NCBI RefSeq assembly: GCF_014851395.1
Contig: NW_024043372.1
Span: forward strand, 9,313,490 to 9,377,489
DNA: 64,000 bases
Direction: 5' to 3'
Source: Micropterus salmoides
Lineage: Eukaryota > Chordata > Actinopteri > Centrarchiformes > Centrarchidae
Shown here: positions 1-12,190 of the stretch, piece by piece
Layout: the number at the start of each line of letters is the position of its first letter
Numbering within the stretch: the stretch's first letter is position 1
Position numbers and translations under genes: made by a program
The notes under the pieces: model-generated
Databases searched by the model: none
Told to the model about the DNA's origin: nothing
Seen by the model: the letters and a program-made list of their open reading frames with translations, nothing else

Positions 1-65
1 CAGCAATAAACTGCCATCCATCACAGCAGCATGACTACAAGTACATATAGTTAAAAATCAAGTAT

Positions 66-1542
66 TAAAGCCCAACCGATACAGATTTTGATATTTTCGG
101 ATTTTGAAATCGGATATGCCGATATATCGGCCGATTATAATTATATTTTTTTCTCCTTTTCAGAAACGTATAACATAAACAAAGATTATTTCTTACATGT
201 TGTCTTGAGACCTCATCAAGAAAACAAAATGCTGAACAAAAGTACAACAAAATATATTGGAAGTTTTAATAAATAAGACAAAACTATAAAAAAAGTTGTA
301 AAATCATTACAAACTACAGAGTAGCCTACTAATGAATGTTAAAGGAAATAGTGTGTGTAGTCTGTGTGTGCCAAACAAATAAAAAAAAAATACTAATATA
401 CTACTACTACTACTACTAGTACTAACAATAATAATAATACCATAAATTACTCATGTCATTACAATTATTATATTACATTATAATGATAAACAGGGCTCTC
501 CTACAAAGGCTAGATTTTTTTTTTTGTCATGCAGTAGTTATTACCTTACACATAATCTGCCACAATGACTATTTTCAACATAGCATATTCACATCTAGTT
601 TATCCCAGCACGCTTTTCATTCTATCCAAAGCTACAAGAATTTTTCAACCACCATTTATGTATCATAAATGACGCAGAGGAAACGCTGCTGTTGAATGGC
701 GTAATACTACATGACAAAGCTAGCTAATGCTATGTTTATCATTGGAAGAGCGCTAACGTTAATGACCGGTTAAACTATAGTATTTAATGTATTCCAAACA
801 TATCTGTGAGCTGCTCGTCTGTAATTACAGTCAGTGCGTCGGAAATGATTAAATGATGATGATGTAAATAAATGTGAGCTGAACAAGCTTCCCAGACAAA
901 GAAATGCATCTACCCCCTCTTTTAAATGTGAGAAGTTAGTGTGAAATCTCAAAGTTGCAGGTCCTCATTGTACGTTACACAGTGGCTAATCTAATTGAGC
1001 AATGGGCAGTGTTAGCTGTTGTAAATATTGAGAAGTGATGAACTAGGAAGACATGATAGGACCTTTCACTAGAACTGCCACTCTGTTTCAGAAATAAATC
1101 TACAATTAAGTCTGTTGACAGCGTAGCCTCCACCACTCAACTACTGTATCATCAAATATACTACTGTGACTGTGACCCTGGTGGAAGGCGAGAGAGAGAA
1201 ATGAAAAACGGGAGGGTTAGCAAGTATGGCCATGAATGTTTTCAGGAGAGGAGAAGGGATGGGGGCTATTTTAATTATTATTTAAGTTATCTATTTAACG
1301 TGACAAATGACTGACTCATCGTAGACACAGCCACTCTCCGTTCCTCTTTCTTAATCCAGTAGACTCTGGTCAGCTGATTGTTTTGTTTTGTGGTGCCATA
1401 GTGTTGTAAACAGGGGAGTTGATGCAACACTCATCACATGAGTAATGGGTCCGACTCTCCGTGTCATAAATTGGCTGTTATAAACGCTATACCGATTTAT
1501 CCGCAATTAGCTCATATCGTCCGACAAATTGGTCGGGCTCTA
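66..1542. mobile_element. hAT-superfamily DNA transposon, non-coding
   Basis: The left end reads TAAAGCCCAACCGATACAG and the right end, read from the other strand, TAGAGCCCGACCAATTTG, an imperfect terminal inverted repeat. The 8-bp flanks TCAAGTAT (58-65) and TCTAGTAT (1543-1550) match at 7 of 8 positions, as expected for a hAT target-site duplication. The 1.48 kb interior is AT-rich and I see no transposase. A 336-bp relative lies at 23216-23551. Confidence 0.75.
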
Positions 1543-1550
1543 TCTAGTAT

Positions 1551-2159
1551 TTCATCTATCAAGTAATCATCATTTAGTAACTGAAAATATACTTCACCCT
1601 GACATGGTGTAACAAGAGAATCCCCATCTGAAATGTATTGCTTCGCTCAATTGGCCTGACCATTGGCCTGAAAAACTGGAAGTGTTAGACGCTGGCTGGC
1701 TCAAACCAGCTTGAACTGGTTTTTAGTATATCAAGAGCTGTGCTGTTTGAATAACCGGATGCCAGATATGCATTTTGCTTACATGAACACCAGAGATTAG
1801 CTAACCAAAATGTGCGTGGGTATAAGGCTCAGGGCTTTTAGACACAGAGGGGAGACGAACGTATGCCTCTCTTTGAAGAGGTTATTTAGCACTTAGCTTA
1901 GTTGCTTACCTTCTTGAGTAGAAACACAGACTCACTTGTGAAGAATCTATTGGGAATACACAGAGATTCTATCGGGAAATTGTACAACACAAGTTCATAT
2001 TGTGACAAACTTAAGCTCTGATGAAAGACTATTGCATTGTGTAAAGTGAAGTGTATCCAGTAAAAAGGTTCCTTGTTACACTAATTAAGGAAAATAGAGT
2101 AAGTCTCCAAATGTTTCCTGATTCCTCCTTTCCTTACTGCTTACACTAGCTATGCCAGT
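1551..2159. other. non-coding stretch, nothing recognised
   Basis: No convincing exon, repeat boundary or RNA gene is seen here. It may belong to an upstream intron of the plus-strand gene ending at 9502, or to the older insertion that follows. Confidence 0.4.
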
Positions 2160-3990
2160 TGGTATGACGTATCCTTGTCCCAGACATGGGCCACCCAGAT
2201 TTTTGGGGAAAAACCCGAGGCACCGACTACCTGAACCTTCAACCAGGGTGATCTGACCGTAAGCACCTGTTATAATTGGTTTAGCTGTCTCACTGAATCT
2301 GTCACATGCTGTAAAATAACAGCCAACTACTCACTATACAGCTTCCGTGAAGGAAAGCTGGAATCGGAAGTGGCACAACAATGAAAATTGCTCTTTCAAA
2401 AATGATGCAGCGAAATGGGAGGCCTACTTCCGGGACCATGCTTACTTGGGAGAAATCTTGAACAAGACACCTCCTACCTGGCCCCTAACCCCGGTAGAGA
2501 CCCATACCTTTTCTTGGGGGCTAGCCATAATGATACATGGCTAACAACCAAACCAACAAGACGGAGACCCCAAATGGACTGGAGCTCTGAGAGCCTCCCT
2601 TCGCAAATGGTAAACAGCCCACTATTAAATATTGTTCTAGTGGTATTTGCCATGAGACAAAGGAGAGCCTGGCTGATACTCAGCTTCGCTTAGATTTTTT
2701 TTAGATAAGCCTTAACTTACACGTTGCCTGTAGTCTTTATGATTATGGCTGGACTATGGCTTCCAGAAGAAAATATGGAGTCTTTCAAGAATCCCAAACT
2801 GGAATGGTTTACATGCTTCCACCATTAAATCAGCGAAGGGGAAGTGCCCGGAGCTAGTAAAGAGAGAAAAGAGCAGGGGGAATCCAGAAAGAGGTCCAGA
2901 AAGGCAGGTAAGTCAGAAAAAAGGTGTGCCACCTTTGTGCTATCCTGAGCCTATTATGGAACCGAGAACCTCTCCGCGCACTCCCCCCTGATCCTGCTGA
3001 GGTTGTTCTTCTGGCCCCAGATGAGTGGGAAGGTCCAGAAGTATTTGATAAATTATGCCGAGATATTACAGAACTCGCTGGTCCAAGCGAACCTGAGAAC
3101 ATGATAACTACCCTACCTGATAAGGACAGCGCACCAAGCGCATGTAGAAGAACATCCAGAAAAGCAGGTTAAGAAATAAGGCTAAGAAAATGGGAATGAA
3201 ACAACGGAAGTCTAGTGCTTCAACCATTCCCTGGAACAAACCAGGAGAGCAGACCAGAACCATCCTGGGAAGATCTCTCGGGGGAACAGATTGAAACAAA
3301 GAAATTAACACTTCCAGAACCAGACGAAGATTCCCTCCGAGTATACAGTTCCTTGATGGTGACAAGCGAAGAATACAGCTGTTCGATTTTCCCATGAAAG
3401 TGCTATTTGCTTCTGCATATTTAAAAACACAAAGACAGGAAGGGACTTGTTGCAGATATTAATTGGCGTTTACAGTAGCCAATTACCCCTGAATTTGCGT
3501 TACGCCCCCCCCACCCCGCCATACAGACTAATTTCAGCTCCCCTCCTTTCCTGCGAGGCAGCTGACTTGCGATGTTGACAGAGCAACTGTCTACTGTCCC
3601 AAACGGGCCAGCAAATATCCAATCAACTTGTCCATGGGCCATAGGGCCATTGCTTATTTCAAACCCTGTTCTGTCATCGTCAATGTAGTGTTTCTTGAAG
3701 CGGAGTGGGATTTTGTGCTGATACCTTGGTTGTTAAGGTCTTGCGTGGACAGCTGACTCCTGAAGCTTTTCTCATTCTTGAAATTCCGTGCAGTGGTTAG
3801 TTTGTGGTCTTTAACGGCAACAACCAGCTTTATGCAAGTGAGGGTGATCCATGTCTAGCAATTCTATCCAACGACATAACATTAGACTGCAAGGCTGGTA
3901 GTGTCCTTGTTTCATCTCCTGGTGCTGCTTGTTCAGTCATTTTTTAAGGTATACTATGTGATTCTAATCCAAAATATTTTTTGTTAAATT
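2160..3990 (+). pseudogene. unidentified coding-like remnant, probably of an old mobile element
   Basis: This block is more GC-rich and protein-like than its surroundings. Short plus-strand frames at 2347-2544, 2924-3172 and 3215-3397 are open but interrupted. The last two share one frame, separated by two stop codons within about 45 bases. Around 3830-3930 another short frame also reads like protein (a GDPCLAIL-type run). A phrase containing CCAGAAA.GCAGGT occurs at both 2894 and 3153, suggesting internal repetition. I do not recognise the family: there are no reverse transcriptase, transposase or protease motifs, and no clear LTR or TIR boundary. A degenerate retroelement or a decayed host gene are both possible. 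Confidence 0.3.
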
Positions 3991-4498
3991 AAGTGAATAT
4001 TTCCTAACTGCCTAGCTCTCTGTTTTGTGTGTGCTTTGAATTTTTTCTTTCCTACATAGCCCTTGCTCAGTAAATGTAACACAAAGTGGCACCAAGCGAG
4101 CCTGAGCAATTCCCCCACAACAGCAACAGTTAACATTGGTGAGGTGTTTCCACAATACTGAAGAAAACAATCTTAGACATCTTATTGAGGCTGACTTGAA
4201 TGTGGATTCTGCCATATTTCAGCATAGTAGTACTGTTTGCTATGACAATGCGTGTCCATAAATTTGGGGGTGGAGCTTCTGAGGGAGCACCAAAGGGAGG
4301 GGTGTGTTTGTTTGGCAGTTGAGTTCAAAAATCAACAACCTCGGCAGAATTGCATATTAACCCTTCAGTCATGAACTTGTCAGCTATTGCTTGTTTAACT
4401 GTAGCACACGTGTACTGCATGCATGACGCGGTGAATGCGCGACAAGGTGTTTTTGATAGTTGTGCAAAATGAGTGATGTAGCCTACTCAATGTCTGAT
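3991..4498. other. non-coding stretch, nothing recognised
   Basis: AT-rich sequence between the coding-like remnant and the hAT element, with no feature I can support. Confidence 0.4.
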
Positions 4499-5409
4499 CA
4501 GTGTTTCCCATTAATTAACGAGACTATGGTGGCCCGCCACAGTAATTTGTTCCGCCATAGTTTCAAAATGAACCGAAAATATATAAACACTAATAATAAC
4601 AATAAAGCCCTTTTTAATGTGTTTTGCGCCTCTACTTCCCGACGAGGTAAATACAGTAATGTTAAGGGTTTGAACAGCTTTGAGTGTGTGTCCATTGTCA
4701 CTTGTTTGTGAGAACGCGATTAAGCTAGCCGCACCTACATTTTGAGTGCACACGTATTTGAGCTCTTACAGTAAATGCACAGAAACAAACCAGAGCGAGC
4801 TGACAGGCAGGGTTAGCGACTTTATTCTGTCATTTTCTCACTTTTAACGCAAGACATGTGTTGCAGGACACTTACCTGAAGAGAGGCTGTGAAGTCTTAA
4901 TACGTGTTACAAGAACAACATACAATAAAATTTATCAAATTGCCTCTGACTTGGTGAATTTAGCATGAGGATACACAAATAAGGTGTTAACACAATGTAT
5001 ATAAAGTATGTAATTAAGATTAATTGGATTATATTCACAGGAAGTATAGAACATGTTACATGTGTCCATTAACAGTAAAAAATAAAAAAACAATAAAATC
5101 TGGAATTACTATTTATTCTTCTATTTAGGTTTGCTGGAAAAACATTACATTAATTTGTTGACTTTTTGCTGTTTTATCACCTTTGACAGGTTTACAATGT
5201 GTTGTTGATCATTGTTTACTAGAGCACAAAATTGTTAATGAGTGCAAAGTTTTTCATAAATCTAGCCTTTGTTTTGCTGTCCAAGTGCACCAGATTAATG
5301 CATTTAACTTTAAAACTGACAACAAAAAATTCCAGTGGTGCATGCACCCGGACCCCCAGGCTCCGAGGTCCACCCACCGTAGTCTTGACAAATCCTGTGA
5401 GAAACACTA
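4499..5409. mobile_element. hAT-like element with CAGTGTTTCCC ends and a mosaic interior
   Basis: The left end begins CAGTGTTTCCCATT. The right end, read inverted, begins TAGTGTTTCTCACAGG, and both ends carry an ACTATGGTGG / ACTACGGTGG motif further in. These are hAT-type termini, but no clean 8-bp duplication is visible. The interior (about 4677-5060) is homologous to the interior of the different hAT family at 56950-57854 and 18318-19120, so this copy looks like a mosaic or nested insertion. Confidence 0.5.
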
Positions 5410-5539
5410 CAGATCACACATTGTTAAAACAACAAATAAGATATTATCATAGACGATACATATCTCAGACCCATATCCACACTGCAAATTCTCCTGAAAT
5501 TACGTTCTCTAATTTTTTCAGTTGAAATAATTGCTGCAA

Positions 5540-5667
5540 ATTTCTGATCCTCCTCAAACACCTTGCACTGTTTGCTGTTTCACATCTTGGCCAGGACATC
5601 CTTTTAAAAGAGATTAAAAATCTCAATGGATTTCTTTCCTGGTAAAATAAAGGTTAAATAAAATAAA
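5540..5667 (+). mobile_element. LINE 3' tail fragment
   Basis: The sequence around 5586-5667 (GGCCAGGACATCC, then AATCTCAATGG, then CCTGGTAAAATAAAGG with an AAATAAAATAAA end) is the characteristic 3' end of a fish non-LTR retrotransposon. Only the tail remains. Confidence 0.6.
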
Positions 5668-5989
5668 CTTTGAAAATGCTACTAGTTCTGCATGCTTTAA
5701 GCTATAGACATCATTTCAACTTTAATGGTCACACGACCTTCAACTATTAAACTTGTATGTGGCCGTTAAATAAACAGAAAATATGAAACGCCTGAACGTT
5801 AGATGCCACGCAGTGTAACGTTACGTTACCATGACAGCAGTGGGGCAGAAATTACTTTGAACATGAAGGCGGTGAAGAAAAACTTAGAAAATACATTTTA
5901 ACGGACTACATGTACTCGTGCTGATAATGTGCTGTGTTTGTGTGGAGACAGATTGTAAACAGGATTTGCGGTGTTGCCGTCTAGACAAA

Positions 5990-6276
5990 GTGCCCTGGGA
6001 TACTTTTCACTTCACGGGTTCATGCTGCTTCACGTATTCGTTGACAGCAGTTGTGCTGCAGTGAAGCTATTTACAGTTCACAGAGCTCACGGAGTAGCAT
6101 GTTGTTGAGTGTCTGTCTAAAATACTCCCAAACTTTAGACGGTCGAAGGCGCGGTCTTGTAGCTGCAGCTTGTCCGAGAAATCCCATTAACACCGGATGC
6201 AGCGATGCTTTGATGCACGTAATGAGAGTTGACATATTTACGTAACCGATTATGTCGACGAATCGCCCCAGCCCTA
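5990..6276. mobile_element. hAT/MITE right-end fragment
   Basis: The block ends CGAATCGCCCCAGCCCTA, the inverted form of the TAGGGCTGGGCGATTCG ends of common fish hAT MITEs. I could not find a matching left end, so the start is approximate. Confidence 0.4.
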
Positions 6277-6764
6277 TCAGCTGTTGACCATGTGCTCAAA
6301 TGTTTCAAAACTGCTATTTTTGTTTTAGCCTTCTGTCTTTCTGTCTGTCTGCCTCTGGCTGTGTGCCTTCTACTCCATTTCTACTACTCTTGTATCCATT
6401 TAGCTGCAGAAACGATTCAAATATCAAAATGTCCCACTTTTTAAGCATGTGTGCTATGATTCACCTATTTACTACCTTCTATGTATTTTTTTTCTTTTGA
6501 CATACAGATACCAGCTTTGACAATTGTAACAATGACATTTCCATGCTCAGCCTCTTTAGTGAATGCTGTTCGTCTTCCAGGTTCTTGAGCAGTGCATTTG
6601 AGCTTCAATAATTTTCAGGCATTCACTTTCAGACTTCTGAATTTTGGGAGTTTCGGGCCAAAACACACTTACATTGATTACAGCGCCACCTGCTGGTGAA
6701 CAGTTTTGGTGACACAACAGTTTTCAGAAGTTTTGGTGTCACCATTCTTGACTACCCTAGTCTA

Positions 6765-7985
6765 CACTCACCTAAAGGATTATTAGGAACACCTGTTCAA
6801 TTTCTCATTAATGCAATTATCTAATCAACCAATCACATGGCAGTTGCTTCAATGCATTTAGGGGTGTGGTCCTGGTCAAGACAATCTCCTGAACTCCAAA
6901 CTGAATGTCAGAATGGGAAAGAAAGGTGATTTAAGCAATTTTGAGCGTGGCATGGTTGTTGGTGCCAGACGGGCCGGTCTGAGTATTTCACAATCTGCTC
7001 AGTTACTGGGATTTTCACGCACAACCATTTCTAGGGTTTACAAAGAATGGTGTGAAAAGGGAAAAACATCCAGTATGCGGCAGTCCTGTGGGCGAAAATG
7101 CCTTGTTGATGCTAGAGGTCAGAGGAGAATGGGCCGACTGATTCAAGCTGATAGAAGAACAACTTTGACTGAAATAACCACTCGTTACAACCGAGGTATG
7201 CAGCAAAGCATTTGTGAAGCCACAATACGCACAACCTTGAGGCGGATGGGCTACAACAGCAGAAGACCCCACCGGGTACCACTCATCTCCACTACAAATA
7301 GGAAAAAGAGGCTACAATTTGCAAGAGCTCACCAAAATTGGACAGTTGAAGACTGGAAAAATGTTGCCTGGTCTGATGAGTCTCGATTTCTGTTGAGACA
7401 TTCAGATGGTCGAGTCTGAATTTGGCGTAAACAGAATGAGAACATGGATCCATCATGCCTTGTTACCACTGTGCAGGCTGGTGGTGGTGGTGTAATGGTG
7501 TGGGGGATGTTTTCTTGGCACACTTTAGGCCCCTTAGTGCCAATTGGGCATCGTTTAAATGCCACGGCCTACTTGAGCATTGTTTCTGACCATGTCCATC
7601 CCTTTATGGCCACCATGTACCCATCCTCTGATGGCTACTTCCAGCAGGATAATGCACCATGTCACAGAGCTCAAATCATTTCAAATTGGTTTCTTGAACA
7701 TGACAATGAGTTCACTGTACTAAAATGGCCCCCACAGTCACCAGATCTCAACCCAATAGAGCATCTTTGGGATGTGGTGGAACGGGAGCTTCGTGCCCTG
7801 GATGTGCATCCCACAAATCTCCATCAACTGCAAGATGCTATCCTATCAATATGGGCCAACATTTCTAAAGAATGCTTTCAGCACCTTGTTGAATCAATGC
7901 CACGTAGAATTAAGGCAGTTCTGAAGGCGAAAGGGGGTCAAACACAGTATTAGTATGGTGTTCCTAATAATCCTTTAGGTGATTG
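6765..7985 (+). mobile_element. Tc1/mariner transposon, DD36E (Incomer-like), near-intact
   Basis: A 1,221-bp element lies between TA dinucleotides at 6763-6764 and 7986-7987, the expected Tc1/mariner target duplication. The terminal inverted repeats are about 29 bp and match at 28 positions: the left begins CACTCACCTAAAGGATT and the right, inverted, CAATCACCTAAAGGATT. The single gene inside encodes a transposase with 36 residues between the second and third catalytic acids. It is inserted in a repeat whose other part follows at 7990. Confidence 0.93.
6913..7953 (+). pseudogene. Tc1/mariner DD36E transposase with one in-frame stop
   Basis: This 346-codon frame would encode the transposase that cuts and pastes the element. 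It starts MGKKGDLSNFERG and carries an N-terminal helix-turn-helix DNA-binding part (roughly residues 1-110, with LSISQSAQLLGFSRTTISRV). The catalytic triad follows: D in WSDESRF, D in FQQDNAPCHRA, and E in NPIEHLW. There are 36 residues between the second D and the E, against 34 in classical Tc1, which is the DD36E (Incomer) signature. One TGA at 7417-7419 interrupts the frame just after the first catalytic motif. The codon context (GTC TGA ATT TGG) suggests a CGA arginine codon lost by CpG decay. The frame is otherwise open on both sides, so the loss of function looks recent. A translation restart at the ATG at 7444 would lack the DNA-binding domain. Confidence 0.93.
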
Positions 7986-7989
7986 TATA

Positions 7990-8330
7990 TAAAAGGCTAT
8001 TTGCAACAAGAGCCCCACCTAGTGGCCAATCAATGCCAATGTTTTTGCACAACATTAAGGTGGCACGGGAAACTGTCCCAAGCTTTATGTTAATCAGACA
8101 TACCGATGTGGCAATATGGAGTCACTTCATTTTTAGCACCACCTCGTGGCCAATTGGTGCCAAGAGTCTCTGTGGGGCATGGGAATGTACTAACCCAAGT
8201 TTCGTGGTAATCAGACAGACCTACGAGGAGATATGACATCAATTCCTGTTTCATCGGTAACATACAGGAAGTTGTTCCTCCTATACCTTGCACATTTTTA
8301 GGATTGTGAAAATGATTTTAATAACTTTCG
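7990..8330. repeat. interspersed repeat with two related sub-units
   Basis: Two related blocks are visible: GCCCCACCTAGTGGCCAATC near 8010 and CACCACCTCGTGGCCAATTG near 8139, each followed by TTAATCAGACA or GTAATCAGACA about 65 to 75 bases later. The CACCTAGTGGCCAAT phrase is common in fish interspersed repeats. No TIR or tail was resolved. Confidence 0.45.
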
Positions 8331-8931
8331 ATCATAAGAGTCTATTGATTCTACATGCAAAGTTCATATGGGAGTCTCTACCTAGGAGGAGTTAGAAAAG
8401 GTAGGTTTTGTGTATTTCGTGTGTGGGGGGGGGGGGGATTCTAGGTTGAAATGGGTGTGGCCTATATGAGATGCAGCTTAATTCAGTGAACAAGTGGATA
8501 TAAGGGTGGTTTTTGCTTCTGAGGTGCCTGCAGCAGTCTATACCACCCATGTGAATTTCGCTTAAATAACGTTTACAGTTTAGGCTGCCGTATGACTTTG
8601 ACTTCTGGAAGAATAAAAAGGAAGAAAAAAATTTGTGCTGGTACTGGGAGCCCCCAGTCCCCTTGGGCTTGGATCCCTAACTAAAACTATCCTGTTAAAA
8701 AGATCCCTTTCCTGACCATACCTAGGGGTGATTACTGTACACAAGAAAACGGGTTGGTAAATGTCAGCTCTCAGTAGAAAAAAGTTAGCATATTTTACTC
8801 AAAAGGCCAGAAAGCTATTGAGATTTAATATCCAGGCCTACACTGTAATGGACATGTTGACTGTACATGATTTCTCTCCTGCAGTTTGTCCGTATGTTGC
8901 TGCTGAACCTCTTCTTGTTTTCTTCCTGTAG
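8331..8931. other. intron sequence upstream of the last tasor exon
   Basis: Apart from a run of 13 G at 8425-8437 nothing is recognised. The end (8905-8931) is a good polypyrimidine tract and splice acceptor, TTTTCTTCCTGTAG. Confidence 0.5.
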
Positions 8932-9502
8932 AGACACACAGTCGGGTCAAGAGCTGCCAAAAAGAGGAGAGGGAGCACCACCTCGCAACAGCACTGTGGG
9001 AACTGCCAGCGGTACCAAGGTGACAGGAAGTCTCACCATGGTAACAAACCAGGAAGATAACCCAAATCCCGCTCTGTCCCATCTACAACAGATCCAACAG
9101 ACCCAACAACATCTTCAGCAACTGAACAACCAGCAGCAGCAACTTAATGAGCAACAGCAGCTCTTGCAGAATCTGTCACACCTACAACAACCACCTCTCA
9201 GCCAGCAGCAGCGTGGTGATGGCCTCCTGCACCCCCTCCACCTGCCTCGACTCCCCAGCCAGTCTTTTTCTGGCAGCCCCTTGCTTGGGCCCCTGACTAA
9301 CCTGGGAGGTGGCCTCCTGGGGGCCACGCCTGTCTGGCCAGGGGCATTGGGCCCTGCAGGTGCTGCTCTGGTCTGGGGCTTCCAACAGACCGGTAGGAAC
9401 TTCAGTGGTCATAGACTGATGGGGGGATTTCACAACCCTGTAGGTCAGGGCGGCAACAGGTACAGAGGGAGGCCAAGAGGAGGAGGCTTTAACGGGATGT
9501 AG
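8932..9502 (+). CDS. tasor: last coding exon of probable TASOR (FAM208A), Q-rich with RGG-like tail
   Basis: A strong acceptor (TTTTCTTCCTGTAG) at 8918-8931 opens about 190 codons ending at the TAG at 9500-9502. The exon starts with the third base of a codon, so it is the 3' terminal exon of a larger gene whose earlier exons lie left of the window. In order, the peptide has a charged start, a long Gln-rich helix-prone stretch (HLQQIQQTQQHLQQLNNQQ...), a Pro/Leu/Gly-rich part with LLGPLTNLGGGLLGATPVWP, and a C-terminal Arg/Gly tail (GGNRYRGRPRGGGFNGM) of RNA-binding type. TASOR is the scaffold of the HUSH silencing complex that promotes H3K9me3 over retroelements. The name is inferred mainly from gene order: in mammals TASOR lies tail-to-tail with CCDC66, exactly as here. 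The peptide alone does not prove it. Confidence 0.6.
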
Positions 9503-11095
9503 AGAGCCAACTACAGCAGTTAACCCAGGTAATAAGTACCCCCGCTAACCTCCACAGAGGGGGAAGAAATCCATAACTACCACCCTGTTACCAGAATTTC
9601 AGTCAAGTCGAATGAAGAGGTTGAAACACGTACATTCCATATGTCTAACCCACAGTCGTACATACCAGGGGCTCAAACTCATCTATTTTTGGCATTAATT
9701 CTTTTTTATCTGATATTAACAGTAGAGCTACAGTCAGATCATGCCTGCAGACACGGCATGCAAAAAAGGTCCTAGGTCAGAATCAAACCAGCGACGCTGC
9801 TTTTATGGTTCGTTCCAACAGACTTTGGCCTAGATGTCAGAGATGTTAAGGAATAGTGTTAATTCTAAAACAGATTTGGCTACGTTGATTGCATTTGAAT
9901 TATTATTTCTTTCTAAATTGACTGTCCTAATTTGTATTTACTTTAACACGAGACCTTTCTTAGTCCTAATAAATTGTTTTTAGTTGCTCTGCACCCACCT
10001 GACATCACCTTTTTAAGTTAGAAGATTATCTACCATCTGGTGAATTTGTATTTTCAATATTTTATATCCTCTGAGTGACTGAAATGTCCAGGTGGTCCAG
10101 GAGATGGCGATCCTGGACTGTGATATGTTGCATGACAGTCTTGGATCAGGGCTTGGTGATGTTCCTGGCCACATGTTCTTCATCAGACAACCAGACACCA
10201 AAACGCTGTGTCACTCTGTAATGAAACTCTGTAGATGAAACCCTTGTAGTAACCCTTGTGTAGTGTGTAGTGTGTGGATTAAAATAAGTGGATGTACCTG
10301 CGCTACACAGCAGAAAACAGCTGCTGTAGAGTTTGGCTAAAATAAAAACCTGCAGCCTGCTGAGTTTCTGATTGGAAACCTATGTTTTACTACCTACTGA
10401 ACCACTACCTTCTGACCTGTAGTACTTAAGAATTCAGAAAAACTCTGAAGGAAAAGGCCATATTTCCCCTTTGGATAATAAGAGATTAAAAAATAACAAC
10501 TAAGGGAAATGCCAAGTTTTCTGGGTTGATCCCATTTTCCAAGCCTTCTTGAATGCACCACCACCTTTACTGTTTTGTCAGTTTTTTTCCACAGACTGGA
10601 AAATAAAAAAGTTGTGTTTTTCACGCACAGGGGGAACTCTAAAGGTTTCTTGAGGAACCCTAATAGTTATTCCAGCAACCCGACAAATTACATTTCTTAA
10701 AAGAAGGCTATGAGGATGTTTTCCACGATGAGAAGACACAAGCTATTTATTTGTTCTCTTTGCGACATGGGAGACACTGAGTTGCACCACGGTTCTTAAA
10801 GTGGAAAGTGAGACTATGGAAGAACTTGGCGAAAAAACTGTAAAGGACTAAGATGGACAGAATGCCTTACACGTCTTCCAGTGGACACTCTTTATGTCTT
10901 GTAAAAAAACAACAAAAAAACAGTTTTTTGTACTGAATGTTTGATTTGTTACCCTGGGAGTTATTTGTGTTTACTTGTTGTATGTACAGTAGGAAGTGAC
11001 TCTGTAACAGACCGGTTTTAACTTAAGTGATTTTTTTATGTTTTTTTTTTTACATCAGAGGTTTTTTGTATTAAAACTTGCCTGCGTAAACCAGC
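9503..11095 (+). other. tasor: 3'UTR of the tasor-like gene, with polyadenylation signal
   Basis: After the stop codon the sequence stays free of recognisable repeats for about 1.6 kb. An ATTAAA signal at 11070-11075 follows a T-rich stretch, placing cleavage near 11090. The end is an estimate. Confidence 0.45.
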
Positions 11096-11570
11096 CAGTT
11101 TGCCTCGAGAGTTTCTTGACCTCATGCTGCATTCCAGGAAACTCGGAACTGGGAAAATTTCCAACCTCCCAACAAAAAAAAACTACCCTACTTGTGAACT
11201 CGGAGAAAAAATATGTAGCCCGACTTCACGAGTAGCAGCTGAATTACGTCACAAAACAATGTCAGCGCCGTCGCAGTCGAAAGTTTCAACTGGAAAACAT
11301 CCCAGTTCCGACCGGTCTCGAACGCGGCATCAGAATGTACAACTGCAAAATGGTAACAAGTAATGATTGTGCAGACCGTGTACAGTGGAGTCTCAGCTTG
11401 ACGTCTTCATGGGTCCACTTGTCCACTGATAGGGCCTCACATTGGCTCGGGTCTAAATTTATTGTAAATGCGTGTATGTTGGATTCAGTTAGGGTTTCAA
11501 CTGGAACTAGTGTATCTTCATTTCATTCATTTTACGGTCATCTAAAATATACAGAACCCCAAAAATAATG
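11096..11570. repeat. probable interspersed repeat remnant
   Basis: The block at about 11122-11330, with paired phrases such as GGAAACTCGGAACTGGGAAA and TTGTGAACTCGG, resembles a dispersed fish repeat rather than a gene. No ends were resolved. Confidence 0.3.
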
Positions 11571-11714
11571 AAAGATGTCCACAAAAGATACTATATGGAG
11601 CACACGATAATGTTCTTGAGTTAATATCTTCTTTACACAATATGTTGTTAAATGATATGTCTCAAATTGTTTTATATACAGTCTCAAATCTTCTCCTATC
11701 CATCTGTGCTTAAT

Positions 11715-12190
11715 CTTAGTCAGTGGAGGAAGAAGTACTCAGTGTAACGTAAAAGTAGTAATACCAGTAGAAATATTCTGTTACAAGTAAAAGTCATGCA
11801 TTCAGAATTTTCCTTACTTACTAAAAGTACAAATGTATTCATAATCAAAATAAAGTATCAAAAATAAAAGTACTCATTAGGCAGAATATTCTATTTTATA
11901 ATCATGTATATTATTAAATTACAATTATTGGTGTGTAAGCATCACTTTAATGTTGCAGCTGGTAAAAGTGGAGCTAATTTTAATTATTTATATATTGCCA
12001 GGAAGAATAATCTATAATCATAAATCATAATTTATTAGTTGATTATATTTTGTATTAATAATCTTTATCTGCAAAGTAGCAGTATTAAAGCTTTCAAATC
12101 AATGTACTGAAGTAAAAAGTACAAGATTTCCCTGGAGTAAGAAATATAAAGTACTTGTAGTAAATGTACCTTTTTAATGTTAAAGTAAAA
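11715..12190 (+). repeat. fish AGTGGTGGAA-type interspersed repeat
   Basis: Begins CAGTGGAGGAAGAAGTACTC and continues with repeated AAGTAC / GTACTT phrases (AAAAGTACTCATTAG, AAGTACTTGTAGTAAATG). This is the pattern of a very common teleost repeat. Related fragments lie at about 19722-19810, 22740-22900 and 28110-28200. Confidence 0.6.

Noticed and set aside
7444..7953. Separate 169-codon gene downstream of the transposase
   Set aside because: It is the same frame as 6913-7419 interrupted by one stop; together they form one Tc1/mariner transposase.
9115..9433. Minus-strand open frames under the tasor-like exon
   Set aside because: Antisense shadow of the Gln-rich coding exon.
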